From Lonicera japonica (Eukaryota; Streptophyta; Magnoliopsida; Dipsacales; Caprifoliaceae), in NCBI GenBank assembly GCA_021464415.1, contig CM038469.1:12006501-12070500 (forward strand): a DNA stretch of 64,000 nucleotides. The letters are read 5' to 3'. Positions 36,712-48,660 of this stretch are shown one piece after another. Made by a program: the position numbers and the translations under genes. Every line of letters starts with the position of its first letter. The stretch's first letter is position 1. The notes beneath the pieces are model-generated. The model was not told the origin of the DNA and did no database searches. It saw only the letters and a program-made list of their open reading frames with translations.

Positions 36712-37492
36712 TGATGGTGTCAATTATTAATTCAATTTATCCCGCCAACCTTGAGCTGACATGTGGCCGTCCACATCAGCTATCGTGTTTGTTTCTGCAC
36801 AAGGAGCTCGGAGGAGCCCTATTATGACTTTATAAGAAAGATAGAGCCCCTCGAGGGCTGGGTACTCGCTCAAGGGTCAATTACGTACGATAAATTATGA
36901 GGCCCAAGCCCCAGAGCTCTTTCGACGAGCTTCGAAGCGCTCTCTCTCTCTCGCCCAACCATCCTGGCAGAGTGGTAAGCGAAGGCATGGGCAACTGTCA
37001 CCTACTCTGCAGAGCACGCATAACTCCCCTCACATTCATTAAATGCACACCAACTGCATTTACTTCTTCCAACAACCAAGTTATCATCAAGTTTCAATTG
37101 GGAAGAATTAGAGAAAGACAAAACACACACCACAAATAGGCACATAAAGACAGAAGCAGAACTCGGTAGCTTGCTTCAGGACTCCTCAGTTAAAGAGACT
37201 AAACTGTTGTTAGCTCAACTTTCCTCTTATCGTAATATTAAGAAAATAGAATAACTAGAGAGACGTTCGTGAGTTTGTAACACTTGTTAGTTTACTATCA
37301 ATACAAGGCAAACTGAGCTCGTAGCTCTATTCCACAGAGGAGGACTAACCCGTATCTTCATACGAGGTCAACCTCCTCTATAAATCCTTGACTCTCTTAA
37401 ATTTAGCACCTTTACCTTTACTATTCTAAGTATTTGTCATAACCTTTTGACTGTGTAGTCTAAAATACCTTTCCCAATTTTTAGCACCAACA
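36712..37492 (+). repeat. 3' LTR of Tat element
   Basis: 781 bp, preceded by purine-rich AAGGATAGGGGTCAAT. Starts TGATGGTGTCAATTATT and ends TTTTTAGCACCAACA. It lacks the roughly 113-bp segment found in the 5' LTR at 21798-21910. Confidence 0.85.
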
Positions 37493-37563
37493 ATTTTGAC
37501 TTTGCGAATGAAATGCCTCTAGACAGTGAATTTAAGTGCGTTAAACTGAAGCCATATCCATGA
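37493..37563 (+). pseudogene. KRP/ICK CDK inhibitor, C-terminal remnant
   Basis: Directly right of the Tat LTR the frame reads NFDFANEMPLDSEFKCVKLK and ends at TGA 37561. It resembles the conserved KRP C-terminus (YNFD, PL.GR.EWVKL), which contacts cyclin and CDK. The usual Gly-Arg and Glu-Trp are changed to SE and KC, which suggests decay. With the remnant at 13413 it shows that the nested elements split a KRP locus. The central part of KRP is missing from the window. Confidence 0.7.
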
Positions 37564-37802
37564 AGATGAAATTAAAGCATGTCCTCAAATTCCATCGCCA
37601 TTACAGTGGAGTCTTGCAAAATTCTCAAGTTCAATCGGTAATATTCACTACTACTAGTAGTAGTAGTACTAGTTTAATCTTACTAATTAATTAGTTAGTA
37701 GTTTCCTTAGGACCTTTGGCATCTGGTTAATGTACAATTAAGTTAAATTAAATCCATTAGTGTCTTTATTGATGGGAAGCTCTATCTGTTTGTGATTTGT
37801 CT
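37564..37802. other. Sequence after the KRP remnant
   Basis: Probably former 3' UTR or flank, with a short TAG/TAC microsatellite (ACTACTACTAGTAGTAGTAG near 37650). No feature beyond that. Confidence 0.5.
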
Positions 37803-39060
37803 TGATGTGTAAAATTGGATAGGGTGCTAAAACTGTTTAGCACATTCAGTTTAGTTATATGTGTTCACATGTGGTGCTAAAATCCTTTTAGCACCATTCG
37901 TGTGTTGGACAATTGGTGCTAAAACTGTTTTAGCACCATGTGGTTAGTTACTTACGAAAAAAATTGTGATAAATATGTTTTAGCACCTTGATGTGTAGAA
38001 TTTAATGAGGTGCTATAACTGTTTAGCACATTCAGTATAGTTATATGTGTTCACCTGTGGTGCTAAAACCTTTTTAGCACCATTCTAGTGTTGGACAATT
38101 AGTGCTAAAATTGTTTTAGCACCATGTGATTAGTTACTTTGGACAAAAATTGTGCTAAATATATTTTAGCACCTTGATATGTAGAATTGGATAAAGTGCT
38201 AAAACTGTTTAGCACATTTAGTTTAATTATATGTGTTCACATGTGATGCTAAAATACTTTTAGCATCATTCTAGTGTTGAACAATTGGTGTTAAAACTGT
38301 TTTAGCACCATGTGATTAGTTACTTTGGACAAAAAATGTGCTAAATATGTTTTAGCACTTTGATGTATAGAATTGGATAGGGTGATAAAACTGTTTAGAA
38401 CCTTCAGTTTAGTTATATGTGTCCACTTGTGGTGCTAAAATATTTTTAGCACCATTCTAGCGTTGAACAATTGGTGCTAAAACAGTTTTAGCACCATGTG
38501 ACTAATTACTTTGGACAAAAATGGTGTTAAATCTGTTGTAGTACCTTTGAATTTCGTTGTTCTTTGTTTTCTATTAGTGTTAAATATGCTTTAGCAGCTT
38601 AATGTGTAGCATTGGATGGGTGCTAAATCGGTTTTAGCACTTTCAAATTAGTTTTATGTGTTAACTTGTGGTGCTAGGTTTTAGTACCATTTTAGTATTG
38701 GACAATTGGTGCTAAAATTATTTTAGCACCGTGTGATTAGTTACTTTGGACAAAATTGGTGCTAATCTATTTTAGCACCTTTGAATTTTGTTGTTCTTTG
38801 GTTTTTATTCGTACTAAGTCTGTTTTAGCGCCATGTAAATAGTTACTATGATCTAGGTAATTGATGCTAAATCTATTTTAGTACCTTGATGTGTGGCAAT
38901 GGATGGGTGCTAAATCTGTTTTAGCATATTAAGTTTAGTTATATGTGTTCACCTGTTGTGCTAAAACCTTTTTAGCACCATTCTGGTGTTAGACAATCGT
39001 TGCTAAAACTGTTTTAGCGCCATGTAAATAGTTACTATATTATAGACAATTGGTGTTAAA
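37803..39060. repeat. Tandem array of 186-bp units rich in palindromes (cluster 3)
   Basis: Units begin near TGATGTGTAGAATTGGAT at 37803, 37989, 38175 and 38361, exactly 186 bp apart, followed by more diverged units near 38600 and 38888. Each unit holds about three inverted repeats with arms like GGTGCTAAAAC and GTTTTAGCACC around a 1-2 nt centre, joined by GTTATATGTGTTCAC and TTAGTTACTTTGGACAAA. The unit length is close to a nucleosome repeat. A TATA-like TCTATATATG lies at 39100. Confidence 0.9.
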
Positions 39061-41115
39061 TTTGCATTGAGTATGTTTATATTTTTTTAATGAAGACTTG
39101 TCTATATATGTTGATGTGTGTTCTCTGGGAATAAAGAGAGAGACAAATACATCCAAAATCACTCCATAATGAATTCAATCCCCTCCCCATCCCAAGAGAA
39201 GAAAATGATGTTTAAGAACTTTGCATTTTTTTAGTCCCGTATGTACATGTATTAATTAATTTGTTATATTAAGGTTATTGTGTTATTAGTTAAATAAGGA
39301 AGGGGCGTTAGTGTTTTTTTTTTGTACATTGTCCTTAATTTACTATACTAATTTATAATTGTCATTTATACTTATGTTATTATTGGAATGTGCACTTATG
39401 CCCAATTGCCTCATAAATATAAGTATTAATTCACTACATCAAACGTATTCAAAGATTAATTTTATTTTTATCAAAAATATTGACGATGGAGAAAAAAGAC
39501 GATGGAGAAAAAAAGAACCTTGCAAAAAAAAAAGGTGAATAGTGATGATTTTTTCCTTAAATAGAATAGGGTTGAAAAGAAAGTTTTTAGGCTATTTTTA
39601 GACTAAGTTTGACGTAGTTCTGAATTTTGATGAGATGAGAAAACTAATTTTAAGAGTGTATTTGAAAACACTAATTTTATATTGAATACACCCTTTAACC
39701 TATAAGAGCATCTCTAATGGTAGTGTAAAATTAACTTATAAATCAACTTTTACAAAAAACTTGATACTAAAAAAAATATGCTATAATGGTACTTTTATAA
39801 AGTCTTGTGTAAATTTTAAAATAATTAATAAGATTCCAACATTTGTTAACTTTCAATTTAAGTAATTTATTATTATATTTTGTTGAATTTTTTTTATAAA
39901 TAATTCTATAGTCACAATGGATCTTGATTTGTAGAGCATATTTCAAATATATTATTTTTATTAAAATCCATATTTTATATTTGAATTTATTATATTTTTA
40001 AATTTTATTTAAAAAATGAAGAGAGAAAAATGATGTGGCATTGTGAAATGGGAGTATATTTTACGCAACTATTTTACACAAACTTATATTTTAAAAGACT
40101 GCTAGAGACAAAAAAAATTAAAAGTTATATAAATTTTATACAAAATAAAATTATAAAACACCGTTAGTGATGCTATAATGCCATCTTTAATGGTCATTTC
40201 TATACATATAAATTTCTGTGATAAAAAAGAAAAGTAGAAAAAATATACTATAATATAATTTTCGATAACTATTTCTATATAAGATGAAAAGTGAGTCTGA
40301 AATTTTTTTATCACTTTTTCTATATATCTATATTATAAGACACACTTTTTTCTTTATTTAATCAATGGTCTAAATTTATTTACAAATCACAAAAAGAAAT
40401 GTGAACCCTTGGATGTGCTTTTAGGATATCAAATCAACCAATTAAATCATATTTTTTTACTTTATTTTTCTCCACCTTAATTTAATGATAAAAAAAATAC
40501 AATTTGAATTTCAAATTTCAAAATTTCTATCTTTTTCCCTCTCACAATTTTTTTATAAATACTCTCTCTACCTCTCACCAAAAAAAAAATACTCTCTTTC
40601 ATTAAAACTTTTGATCCTCTACTCTTTTTTGTTGTTTACTCTTTTGAATAATATACTCTTTTGTTTAATTTTTTGAAGAATGTATGTATGTATGTTATTC
40701 CATGTATTTTTTTTTCATGTATGTATGTGAGTTTTATTCTTTTTCAATTAATATTATCCACCATTTTTTATTCTAATATAGTTTTAGGGTACTATTGGTA
40801 TATGTTTTAAATTTTTCTTCTTCAATACTCTCTCTCTCTCTCTCTCTTCATGTATGTATGTTTTAATTTTTTATTATAATAATTGTTTTGGAGACTTTTG
40901 GTTCAAAAGTCTGAAATTTGGGTTTTAAAAAAAGGAAAACTAAAAAAAACCCAGAAAAAAATTCAACCGTCAATGCACAAGTAATATTCCTCATGTTAAT
41001 GTTAACATGAGGAAAAAGAAAATCAAAATAATTGAACAAAAAACCAACCGTAAGTGCACTGTACATATAGATGGGTTTTAATGAGATGGAGTTTGACTTC
41101 ACATATAAATGTTAT

Positions 41116-41162
<47 letters not shown>

Positions 41163-41846
41163 GGGTTTAATGTGAAATTAAATATAGATGTAGAAAATTA
41201 AGATGGAATGAATAGTGTAAATAAAAACTTGGAATCTGAAATTTGAAACTAAATAAAAATTTATCAAATTTGGGTTAAAAAAAAACCTATGAGTATGTGT
41301 GTTTTAAATTTTTTTATTCTAATATAGTTTTGGGGACTTTGGATTCAAAAATCTAAAATTTGGGTTCAAAAAAATTTAATTTGGGTTCAAAATGAAAAAA
41401 AAATCCGAGATGCAATGTATTAAAAAATCTAAATAAAAACTTGAAATATGAAATTCAAGACTAAATAAAAACTTATGAAATTTGGGTTCAAAATAAATGT
41501 TAAATATATATGGGTTTTAATGTTAACAATAGATATTACATGTGCTGGACGGCACAGTGAAACGTTTAAAAGTAAACAAATATTTTTATAAAGCTGACAG
41601 TTGAAAAGAGATTGTTGCTCTTAAAGATAAACAACTATTTACAAATAATAAGATTTGCATCATAGTTCAAGTAGTATAAAGTGGTAATTGAAACAGACAG
41701 CTAAGGTTTCATCCCCTATCTTCTAGTTTTTTTGTTGTTTACTCTTTTGAAGAATACTCTTTTGTTTAATTTTTTGAAGAATGTTTACCTGGGTGATCAT
41801 TTTTATTTACGAATAATGGGTTTTATACTTTTTTGAAGAATGTTTG
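39061..41846. other. Intergenic with simple repeats
   Basis: No coding exon seen. It contains a possible MITE (39704-40172), a 39-base T run (41120-41158), a CT microsatellite (about 40829-40848), and local degenerate duplications around TTTGGGTTCAAAA and TTTACTCTTTTGAAGAATAC (near 40635, 41740 and 41825). Confidence 0.6.
39704..40172. mobile_element. Possible MITE
   Basis: The ends form an imperfect inverted repeat: GAGCATCTCTAATGGTAGTG at the left, CACCGTTAGTGATGCT at the right. GAGCATCTC-type ends occur in plant hAT-like MITEs. No clear target duplication, so ends are approximate. Confidence 0.4.
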
Positions 41847-42692
41847 TGATGGTGTCAAAATCTAGAAGTAGACAATTAACTAATCAATAAGCGAATATCG
41901 GTGAATAAAAAATAAATGCGGTGCAATGATGAACATACAACATTTTTTTTATAAGGTAGGTTCCTCCGGTAGCGCTTATGCTATTCTGGCAGTACGTCCT
42001 CCTTTTGTGTGTGCTTGCTTTGTATTAACTCAAAGGCAATTAACTTTAGATGATGATATAAGCTACTAACTTTTCTCTCTGTAATTTCACTAATTCTATT
42101 TATAAGTATAGAATTAAGACTACAAATATTTCAACAGGATAAATAATAAACCGTGTAAAAGAGATAGTGCATAAGGGTTGTGGGTATTTTTTGGGGTATG
42201 AAAAGAGAAAGTTTAAGACCCTTCTATCTCTTCTTGAATTGGCTCGTATTTGTATTGGCAATGGTTTTATATCTCTTAGATGAGATGGATGGATCTTGGA
42301 TGAGAAGGATTGTGTGTTTTTGGCTTGGCTTGTTTTTTGGTGTGTTTTGGTGTGTTTTGGGTGTGTGAATGAGAGGAGGTATTTATAGGTAAATGGAGAA
42401 TGGTAAAAAAGTAAATTTGATGAAGATGAGGAGGTAAAAAGGTAATTTGGCAAAGGTTAGTGGATGTGAGTGGAATATTTATTTTAAAGAAAAGTGTGGA
42501 ATATTATGGAGTGAAATATTTATTTAAAAGAAAAGTGTGGAATATTATATAGCGAAATATTTATTTTTTAAAAAAGTGTAGAATATTATAGAGTGAAATA
42601 TTTATTTAAAGAAAGTGTGGAATATTATTTAAAAGAAAAGTGTAGAATATTATTTTTGTAAGTCAATGGTAAAATTATTATTTACCCCATCA
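41847..42692 (-). mobile_element. Solo LTR of the element 1 family
   Basis: The reverse complement starts TGATGGGGTAAATAATAATT and ends GATTTTGACACCATCA, matching the LTRs at 5586 and 10527 (846 bp). Flanks are GTTTG (41842-41846) and ATTTG (42693-42697), a duplication with one change. No internal region follows, so it arose by LTR-LTR recombination. Confidence 0.85.
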
Positions 42693-43000
42693 ATTTGCAT
42701 GGGTGATCATTTTTTATGTCATTTTTATTTACCTTATTGACATCCATTAAGTTGGTTTAAAAGGCTTTGGAATTTTTGTCTTTTTTTAGAGTTTTCAGTT
42801 AACTGGTTGGTCATTTTCTTACAATTTCAACATTAAATTCCAAATAAAAATATAAAATACAAAAATATTCATAAATGATTATTGGTTTTAAGAATTTATT
42901 AATTCTTTGTCAACTGTTGATTTTTTAGTGTCAAAGCTAAACAAAAAAAATTCTCTGCTTTTAAACGTTGACCGTGCCGCACGACACGAGCAATGCCTAG

Positions 43001-43255
43001 CACTCCCTCCGTAACAATTTAATTGTCTATTATTCCATTTTTGGATGTTTCAAAATAATTGTCGACTTTTTATATTTAGCAAATCATTAATTTCTAATAT
43101 TACCTTTTAAGCTCCCATCACTTTCTTTATTGTGGGTTCGGCTACTTAGAAGAAAAATAAAGGACATTTTTGAAAATAAATATTTTCTCTTAAAATAATT
43201 ACTATTTTTTTTATTTTTAGTTTTTTGAAGTGTGACAATTAAATTAAGATAGATA
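43001..43255. mobile_element. Degraded Stowaway-like MITE
   Basis: Left end CTCCCTCCGTAACAATTTAATTGTC is typical of Stowaway. The right side has GTGTGACAATTAAATTAAGATAGATAG, a decayed inverted copy. TA target duplication not verifiable. Confidence 0.5.
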
Positions 43256-43444
43256 GAATATAAAAATAATGATAAAAAATTGTATCGGGCAGCCAATACG
43301 AGTGAGTCAACTCAACCGTCAACTACAAAAAAAGCTTTAGAACATGCCTTGCTCAGAACTCACGAACGAAGAAAAATGGAGGAAACTACTTCTCCTCCTC
43401 GTCCTCTATAATCAGTCCTTATTCATTATTTTCATTTACACTTA

Positions 43445-43810
43445 GGTGGCGTTTGATAAAACATCTGAAAACTGAAAATTGAAAACTAAAACTGAAAAAA
43501 CTGTTTGTTTACTTCTGAAAACTATGTCTGGAAAAATATTGTTTGTTTGAATATAATATATCTGAAAACTGAATTTTTTTTAATATGACAATTTTACCCT
43601 TATTAATTTATTTATATCAAATGATTCTAAATGAAAAAAAAAAGAGGTTTTCTTGAATTCATAAAAACCCATCAAAGAATGCATATATTTTAAACGAAAA
43701 CTATGTATACATTCAAATCCAAGTAAACTGTGTTTACAATCAAGTAACTACAAACAATGCATATATTTTAGCAACAACATATACATGCATATGCACATTT
43801 GAATCTATAC

Positions 43811-43842
<32 letters not shown>

Positions 43843-44548
43843 CTCACCATTTGAATCTATACAAATAGGATAATCTCTTCATTTGCTGCCTATATAAATC
43901 ACAAATTAAGGGAGGAAAAATGGAGACACTTGTGGCAGTTTTGAATTAGGTGTTTAATGGACCGAAAAACAGGTTGAGCTGCGGATGGGTTAGGCATTCG
44001 ATGGTTACAATTAATCCTCATACGTCTCTTTCTTTCTTCTTATTAATTTCCTTTGAAATTCTTACATCCTAGAAATCACCAAGAAAATTCTATATGGAAA
44101 ATTCCCATCGAGCCAACTAAAAAGAAGCAAACAAAGCCCTGAAAACGAATCAAACAACCAAATTAATCAAGAAGAAGAATTAAGGGTGAGAAAGAAGTGT
44201 ACCTCCAGCGTATATGGAAGAGAGAAGTGTGAAAAAGTAGCAGCGGTGAGAAGAAGTAGCAGCGTCAGCAGCAGTGAGAAGAAGTAGTAGCGGCGTGAAG
44301 AAGAGAGAAGAACGAGAAGAGGAGAAGAGTTGCATGGTTGTAAGGTTCAACGAGGTTAAAATAAGTATTGTGCAATGACGAGTTTTCAGATTTCAGATTT
44401 AGGTGGTAATTTTACGACTTAAAATTTTTGACACAAATTTTCAAATTTAAGTTATGCATCACTTATTTTTTTTTTCCAATCAAACAACATTTATACCACT
44501 GAAATTTATAAACTTTAAGTTTTCAGATGTGATGGCAATTTGATTGGA
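43445..44548. mobile_element. Possible non-autonomous DNA element upstream of the NLR
   Basis: The left side holds ACATCTGAAAACTGAAAATTG (43461) and the right side GTTTTCAGATGT (44519-44530) in inverted order. The interior has a TA microsatellite (43811-43835) and GAAGTAGCAGCG repeats near 44240-44290. Ends and target duplication are unclear. If real, it sits directly against the NLR start region. Confidence 0.3.
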
Positions 44549-44918
44549 CATGAACTAAGGCTTTTACTTGCTCGCACAAATGGATGCAGCAGGTATTGGG
44601 GGTGCTGCAATCGGAGCGGTATTTGGTTCATTGTTAGAAATCGTTAAAGATGTTGCAATTACAACTTACCACTTCAAATCCAGGCTCAAGCTCATCGAAA
44701 GTACCCTAATTTCTCTAAAGCCAAAGATCGATTCGATAGCCCGATCGAACATAGATCTAAACCGTTCAGATGAAACTGAAATGTTCATCGATCAATTGAA
44801 AGCCGGCAAGAAGCTAGTTGTCAAGTGCTCCAAAATTCAGTCCTGGGACCTAGCTAGGAAGTTTATGTACTCGACGAAGCTGAAAGATTTTCAAGATGCG
44901 CTGTTGTGGTTCTTTCAG

Positions 44919-45518
44919 GTAGATTTGCAAACACAATTGGCTTCATTTCAACACTTAAATCTTAGGTGGTGTATGTTTTTTTCTCTTTAAGTTTATTTAG
45001 CGTGAAGAGGCAAATATGGTGTTTGTTTTCTCATCTCTTTACGTTGAATTGGATTAGAATTAAGTATTCAGCATTAAGAGGTAAATTTTCTGCTGAATGC
45101 TTAATCTAATTTTAATTAATTTTTATTCACGCCTATTCTTTGTATTCAGCATAAAAATATGGGTAAAACTGTAAAATGATATATATTCAGCATTTAGAGC
45201 CAAGTAGATTTGAACACATTTTTTTTTAGAGGTGTCGTTTAATATTTATCAGAGTTAGATCATTCAGTGTTCGGCATTCAAAAGCTAAACAACAATCAAA
45301 CAGCCACTTAAATTCACGTAATCGAACAACTGTTATCATCCTACTTGTATTTTCTCATACGCAATGTTCTAACAAATGCTTCTGTTATATAGAATTAAGC
45401 TGATTCAATCAGCAGCTGAGATGGATCATAAATCATCATTAATATTAACGTTATTGTTAACTAGATGCACTCGATGAAGCAGAGTGAGTTTTGAACTTTA
45501 CTGTTGTGGTTCTTTCAG
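44919..45518 (+). other. NLR intron 1 bounded by a direct repeat
   Basis: The intron is exactly 600 bp. About 75 bp around the donor (CTGTTGTGGTTCTTTCAG|GTAGAT...) is repeated around the acceptor (CTGTTGTGGTTCTTTCAG|GTGGAC...). Both copies could encode LLWFFQVD.Q...LAS. It also contains a probable MITE (44962-45310). Confidence 0.8.
44962..45310. mobile_element. Probable hAT-like MITE in NLR intron 1
   Basis: Left end TTAGGTGGTGTATGTTTTTTT, right end AACAACAATCAAACAGCCACTTA (inverted TAAGTGGCTGTTTGATTG). The interior has repeated TATTCAGCAT and TAATT motifs. A target duplication is not clear. Confidence 0.5.
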
Positions 45519-47330
45519 GTGGACGTGCAATCACTATTGGCTAGTAATAGTATAAAGACGTTGGTGGAGGTGGATGATTTGAGTGATAAGATGGACCGGA
45601 TGCTTTCGATCCTTGATAAAAGCAGTGGTGGAGGTTCCTGTGGTGTTCCAGGGCTACCGGATCTTATTGTTGATTAGAAGAGCCGCTTAAGGAATTGAAG
45701 AGGATGGTGTTAAACACTGATGCTTCTGTTGTTGTGCTTTCTGCTCCTGGTGGATGTGGGAAGACTACCCTGTCCAAAATGCTGTGTAAAGATAAGGAAA
45801 TTCAAGGTATCTATAGTGTCATATCATACTCGTGTTTGTTGCTTTTGTTTCGTTTTGATTGTAGTTATATTGGTGTTTTTTTACTCTCAAATGATGTCAT
45901 GTCTGTTTGTATGTTTATTGGTCAATTCTAGGGGTATTGATATCTTGAATTGAGTGGAAACATCTGAGTTAAGTTTATTACAGATCACAGTAGTAGTTTC
46001 AGTTATAGGCCATGGATGAATTTTAGTGACTGGATTAAATTAAAATCAACTATATTCTAGATGACTTACTGGCAAATCCTCACCGCCCAGGATTACTGGA
46101 CTACATACTGACCAATGCATGTTCAGATACATTATTTGGTGTACTAAGTTTGGTCATTCGATTCATGGTTCATAAACGGCCAAAAGCTCAGGCCATCAAA
46201 TGTTTGGCTCAGTCTAGTCTAAGAATGGTTTCAGGCAAAGTGAAACAATACATTACTTAAAAGGTGAAGAAACTTTTGAATGACATAATAAGACTTGGTG
46301 AGTCAACAAAGGACTCAACTAATTGAATGGGCAAGTTGCCAATATTTTGGTTTTTTTCAGCCACAATTTTGCAAGTCCTGATGAGTCTTCTTTGTTTTGA
46401 TGATACAGCTAGAGGTAACAATTTTTGAACTAATACTAAAAGCAAGTCAATTTGACCATATTAGATGGTTACGTCCTCGCGTTTGAGTTTGTCAGTCTAC
46501 TTAATAGATACCCCATACTCCATAAGTCACAAGTCTTGAGTCGAACTTTACGATGGACATCATGAAGTAAGAGTCGCATTTCTAAAAACCAAATCTCAAG
46601 GTACTTCAACTAGTGTACTGTTCATATTAGATTTATATTCAAATTAGTATTTTCTAAAAAGTTTGACTTGCAAAATTAGCTATTCTAATTTGGGATAGGA
46701 GTAATTGCTGCTTGTTACCTGGAACTACTTTGGCACATAATGTTAACACAGAATCTTTCAGAATTTTTTAATACTTGAATCTTTTTGATCTTGTAGCCTG
46801 TCCAATGATGTTGTCTTTGCACAGATATTTATGGGAGAAACACATTCTTTGTGACTGTTTCAAAAACAGCCAACCTCAAGGACATTATTCAGAAAATATT
46901 TCAGTATAATGGTCGTTCACCGCCTCAATTTCAAAATATAGAAGATGCAATCAACCAGCTTGAATATTTGATGAGGCAGATTGTGCGAGATGGTCCCATA
47001 CTGCTGGTCTTGGATGACGTGTGGTCCGAATTGGAATCTCTTATTCAAAAATTCAATTTCGGGATAGACAATTACAAGATTTTGGTTACATCCAGATTCG
47101 TATTTCCAAGATTTGATCATACATATAAATTGAATATCTTAAACTATAAAGACGCCATGACTCTTTTCCGCCACTCAGCTCTTTGACAAAATGACAGTCC
47201 CAAAATCCCAGAGAAACTATTGAACGAGGTATAATACAAACACTGGCTTGATGTAGCAAATGAACATATTGGTTCTCACTCATCTAACAAAATCATAAGC
47301 TAACATGTATTTCTTGCTTGTGTTTACTAA

Positions 47331-47594
47331 GGATGCATTTGATAAAAAAAGTTGGAAAATGATTGAATGCGCTACTGGATTTGTGAGAAGTTGGAAAAGT
47401 GATGAGTGATTGATGAGATGTTCGATTACTTTTTCAGTTTTTCCAGAGAATATAATTCTTTGGGCTACAGGTAGAAAAAAATTCCATAAAAAGGGGAAAA
47501 AGATGGTGAACATTTCACCAAGTATTTTTCTAACTTCTTACAAATTTACTATTGTTTTCTATTAATTTTTCCAAATTTTTTTATCAAACAGACT
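47331..47594. mobile_element. MITE, family 2, in NLR intron 3
   Basis: Inverted ends: GCATTTGATAAAAAAAGTTGGAAAA and TTTTTCCAAATTTTTTTATCAAACAG. It shares TTTTTCAGTTTTTCCAGAGAATATAATTCTTTGGG with the copy at 49354. Confidence 0.65.
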
Positions 47595-48317
47595 TTGAGA
47601 TCGCACAAAAATTAGTTTACAAATTATAAATATGCAAAATCCTGTTTTCAGTAATGCATGATTTTTTACCTTGGGCTGTACATCCCATTGACGAAGGTAC
47701 TTTTTTTCGAAAACCGGGTGACCAGGAGCTTGATCCATATTACCCAGTAAAGGTTTGAATATCGAAAAGTAGTTTTTCAATTAACCTGCCGCAGTTCTGC
47801 AGTTCTTGTCCAATTTAAGTCTCCTTACTTTCAACTATAACTTACTTCATGGTGGCACTAATTGTAGATAGTGAGAGGTTGTAAAGGATTTCCTCTGGCC
47901 CTTACTGTGGTTGGCCGATCACTCTATGGGAGGGAGGTTGTAATCTGGAAACAGACTCTGAGGATATGGTCTCAAGGGAAATGTATTTTTGATGAGAACC
48001 GAGAAGATCTGCTTATGCCACTCCAAACCAGCTTAGATGTGTTAAATGAAAAGCCTATAGCCAAGGAGTGTTACTTGGACTTAGGCTCATTTCCTGAAGA
48101 TCAAAAGATCACAGCCACTGTTCTTATGGATATGTGGGTCGCATTCTACGGCCAAGATGAACAGGGCATGGATGCCCTTGAAAACCTCCTTGAACTTTCC
48201 ATCAGGAATCTTGTTAATCTCTTGCCTACAAGGTATTCTATCATCACTTGACCTCTTATTTTTGTTATCTAATATTTTTGGTAGCTGATTTATGTGCATG
48301 ATCACTGCTATTTAGAG

Positions 48318-48660
48318 ATGGTAAAATGACCCACCCCGGCGGGTTTTTGGCAGGCCCCGACCTTAATGAAGCGGCCGGTGCAAATATGGCTTCCAAAATA
48401 GAAACCTGGCACAGGTCGGGTTCAGTTTCACGTAGATCTAGCCCATTTGACCCGGCCTGAATATAATATTTTTACCTTTATATACCCCTTTCATATCATA
48501 TAACTATGGCGGGTTGGCAGGGGTCAACTTGGGAAGGGGTGGGCTTGGGCTTATGTATATGGTAAACAGGGAGGATTCATGTTTTTCAAAACAAAACCTG
48601 CTCTGGTTCGGGTTCGGCCAAACCTGCCCCAAGCTCGATCCATGCTATGATGGGTAAGAC
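48318..48660. repeat. GC-rich repeat-like insertion in NLR intron 4
   Basis: This block stands out from the AT-rich intron, with CACCCCGGCGGGTTTTTGGCAGG, CCCGGCCTGAATA, GGCGGGTTGGCAGGGGTC and GGTTCGGGTTCGG. It looks like an inserted short repeat. I could not define its ends. Confidence 0.4.

Larger units (their letters stand above)
13542..37492 (+). mobile_element. Tat-lineage Ty3/gypsy retrotransposon, nested and decayed
   Basis: It is bounded by LTRs starting TGATGGTGT and ending AGCACCAACA. Flanks share ATTT (left AATTT, right ATTTT), a degraded target duplication. Order is LTR, PBS, gag, protease, RT, RNase H, a second RNase H, integrase, a tail with tandem repeats, a spliced antisense gene and 3' LTR. 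The double RNase H and the antisense gene point to the Tat/Ogre group. It is interrupted by a Sirevirus-type copia in its 5' LTR and by a solo LTR in its antisense gene. Every pol domain carries stops and frameshifts, so it is dead. The LTR starts differ at roughly 15 percent of sites in the first 100 bp by eye, so it is old. Confidence 0.85.

Noticed and set aside
37493..37563. KRP gene rejoined by splicing out the nested elements
   Set aside because: The two remnants are out of frame relative to each other and lack the central part of KRP. A 24-kb element-filled intron would not restore it.
41120..41158. Poly-T run as the tail of a reverse-oriented retroposon (LINE or SINE)
   Set aside because: No RT domain, no A/B box and no flanking duplication could be seen. 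It is treated as a simple repeat.
42100..42453. 117-codon ORF on the minus strand
   Set aside because: It lies wholly inside the solo LTR, is low-complexity Ser/Tyr/Lys-rich, and the matching frame is not kept in the other two LTR copies.
43445..44548. NLR promoter as an intact, element-free region
   Set aside because: Inverted end-like motifs and microsatellites suggest inserted DNA, but the ends are too unclear to settle either reading.
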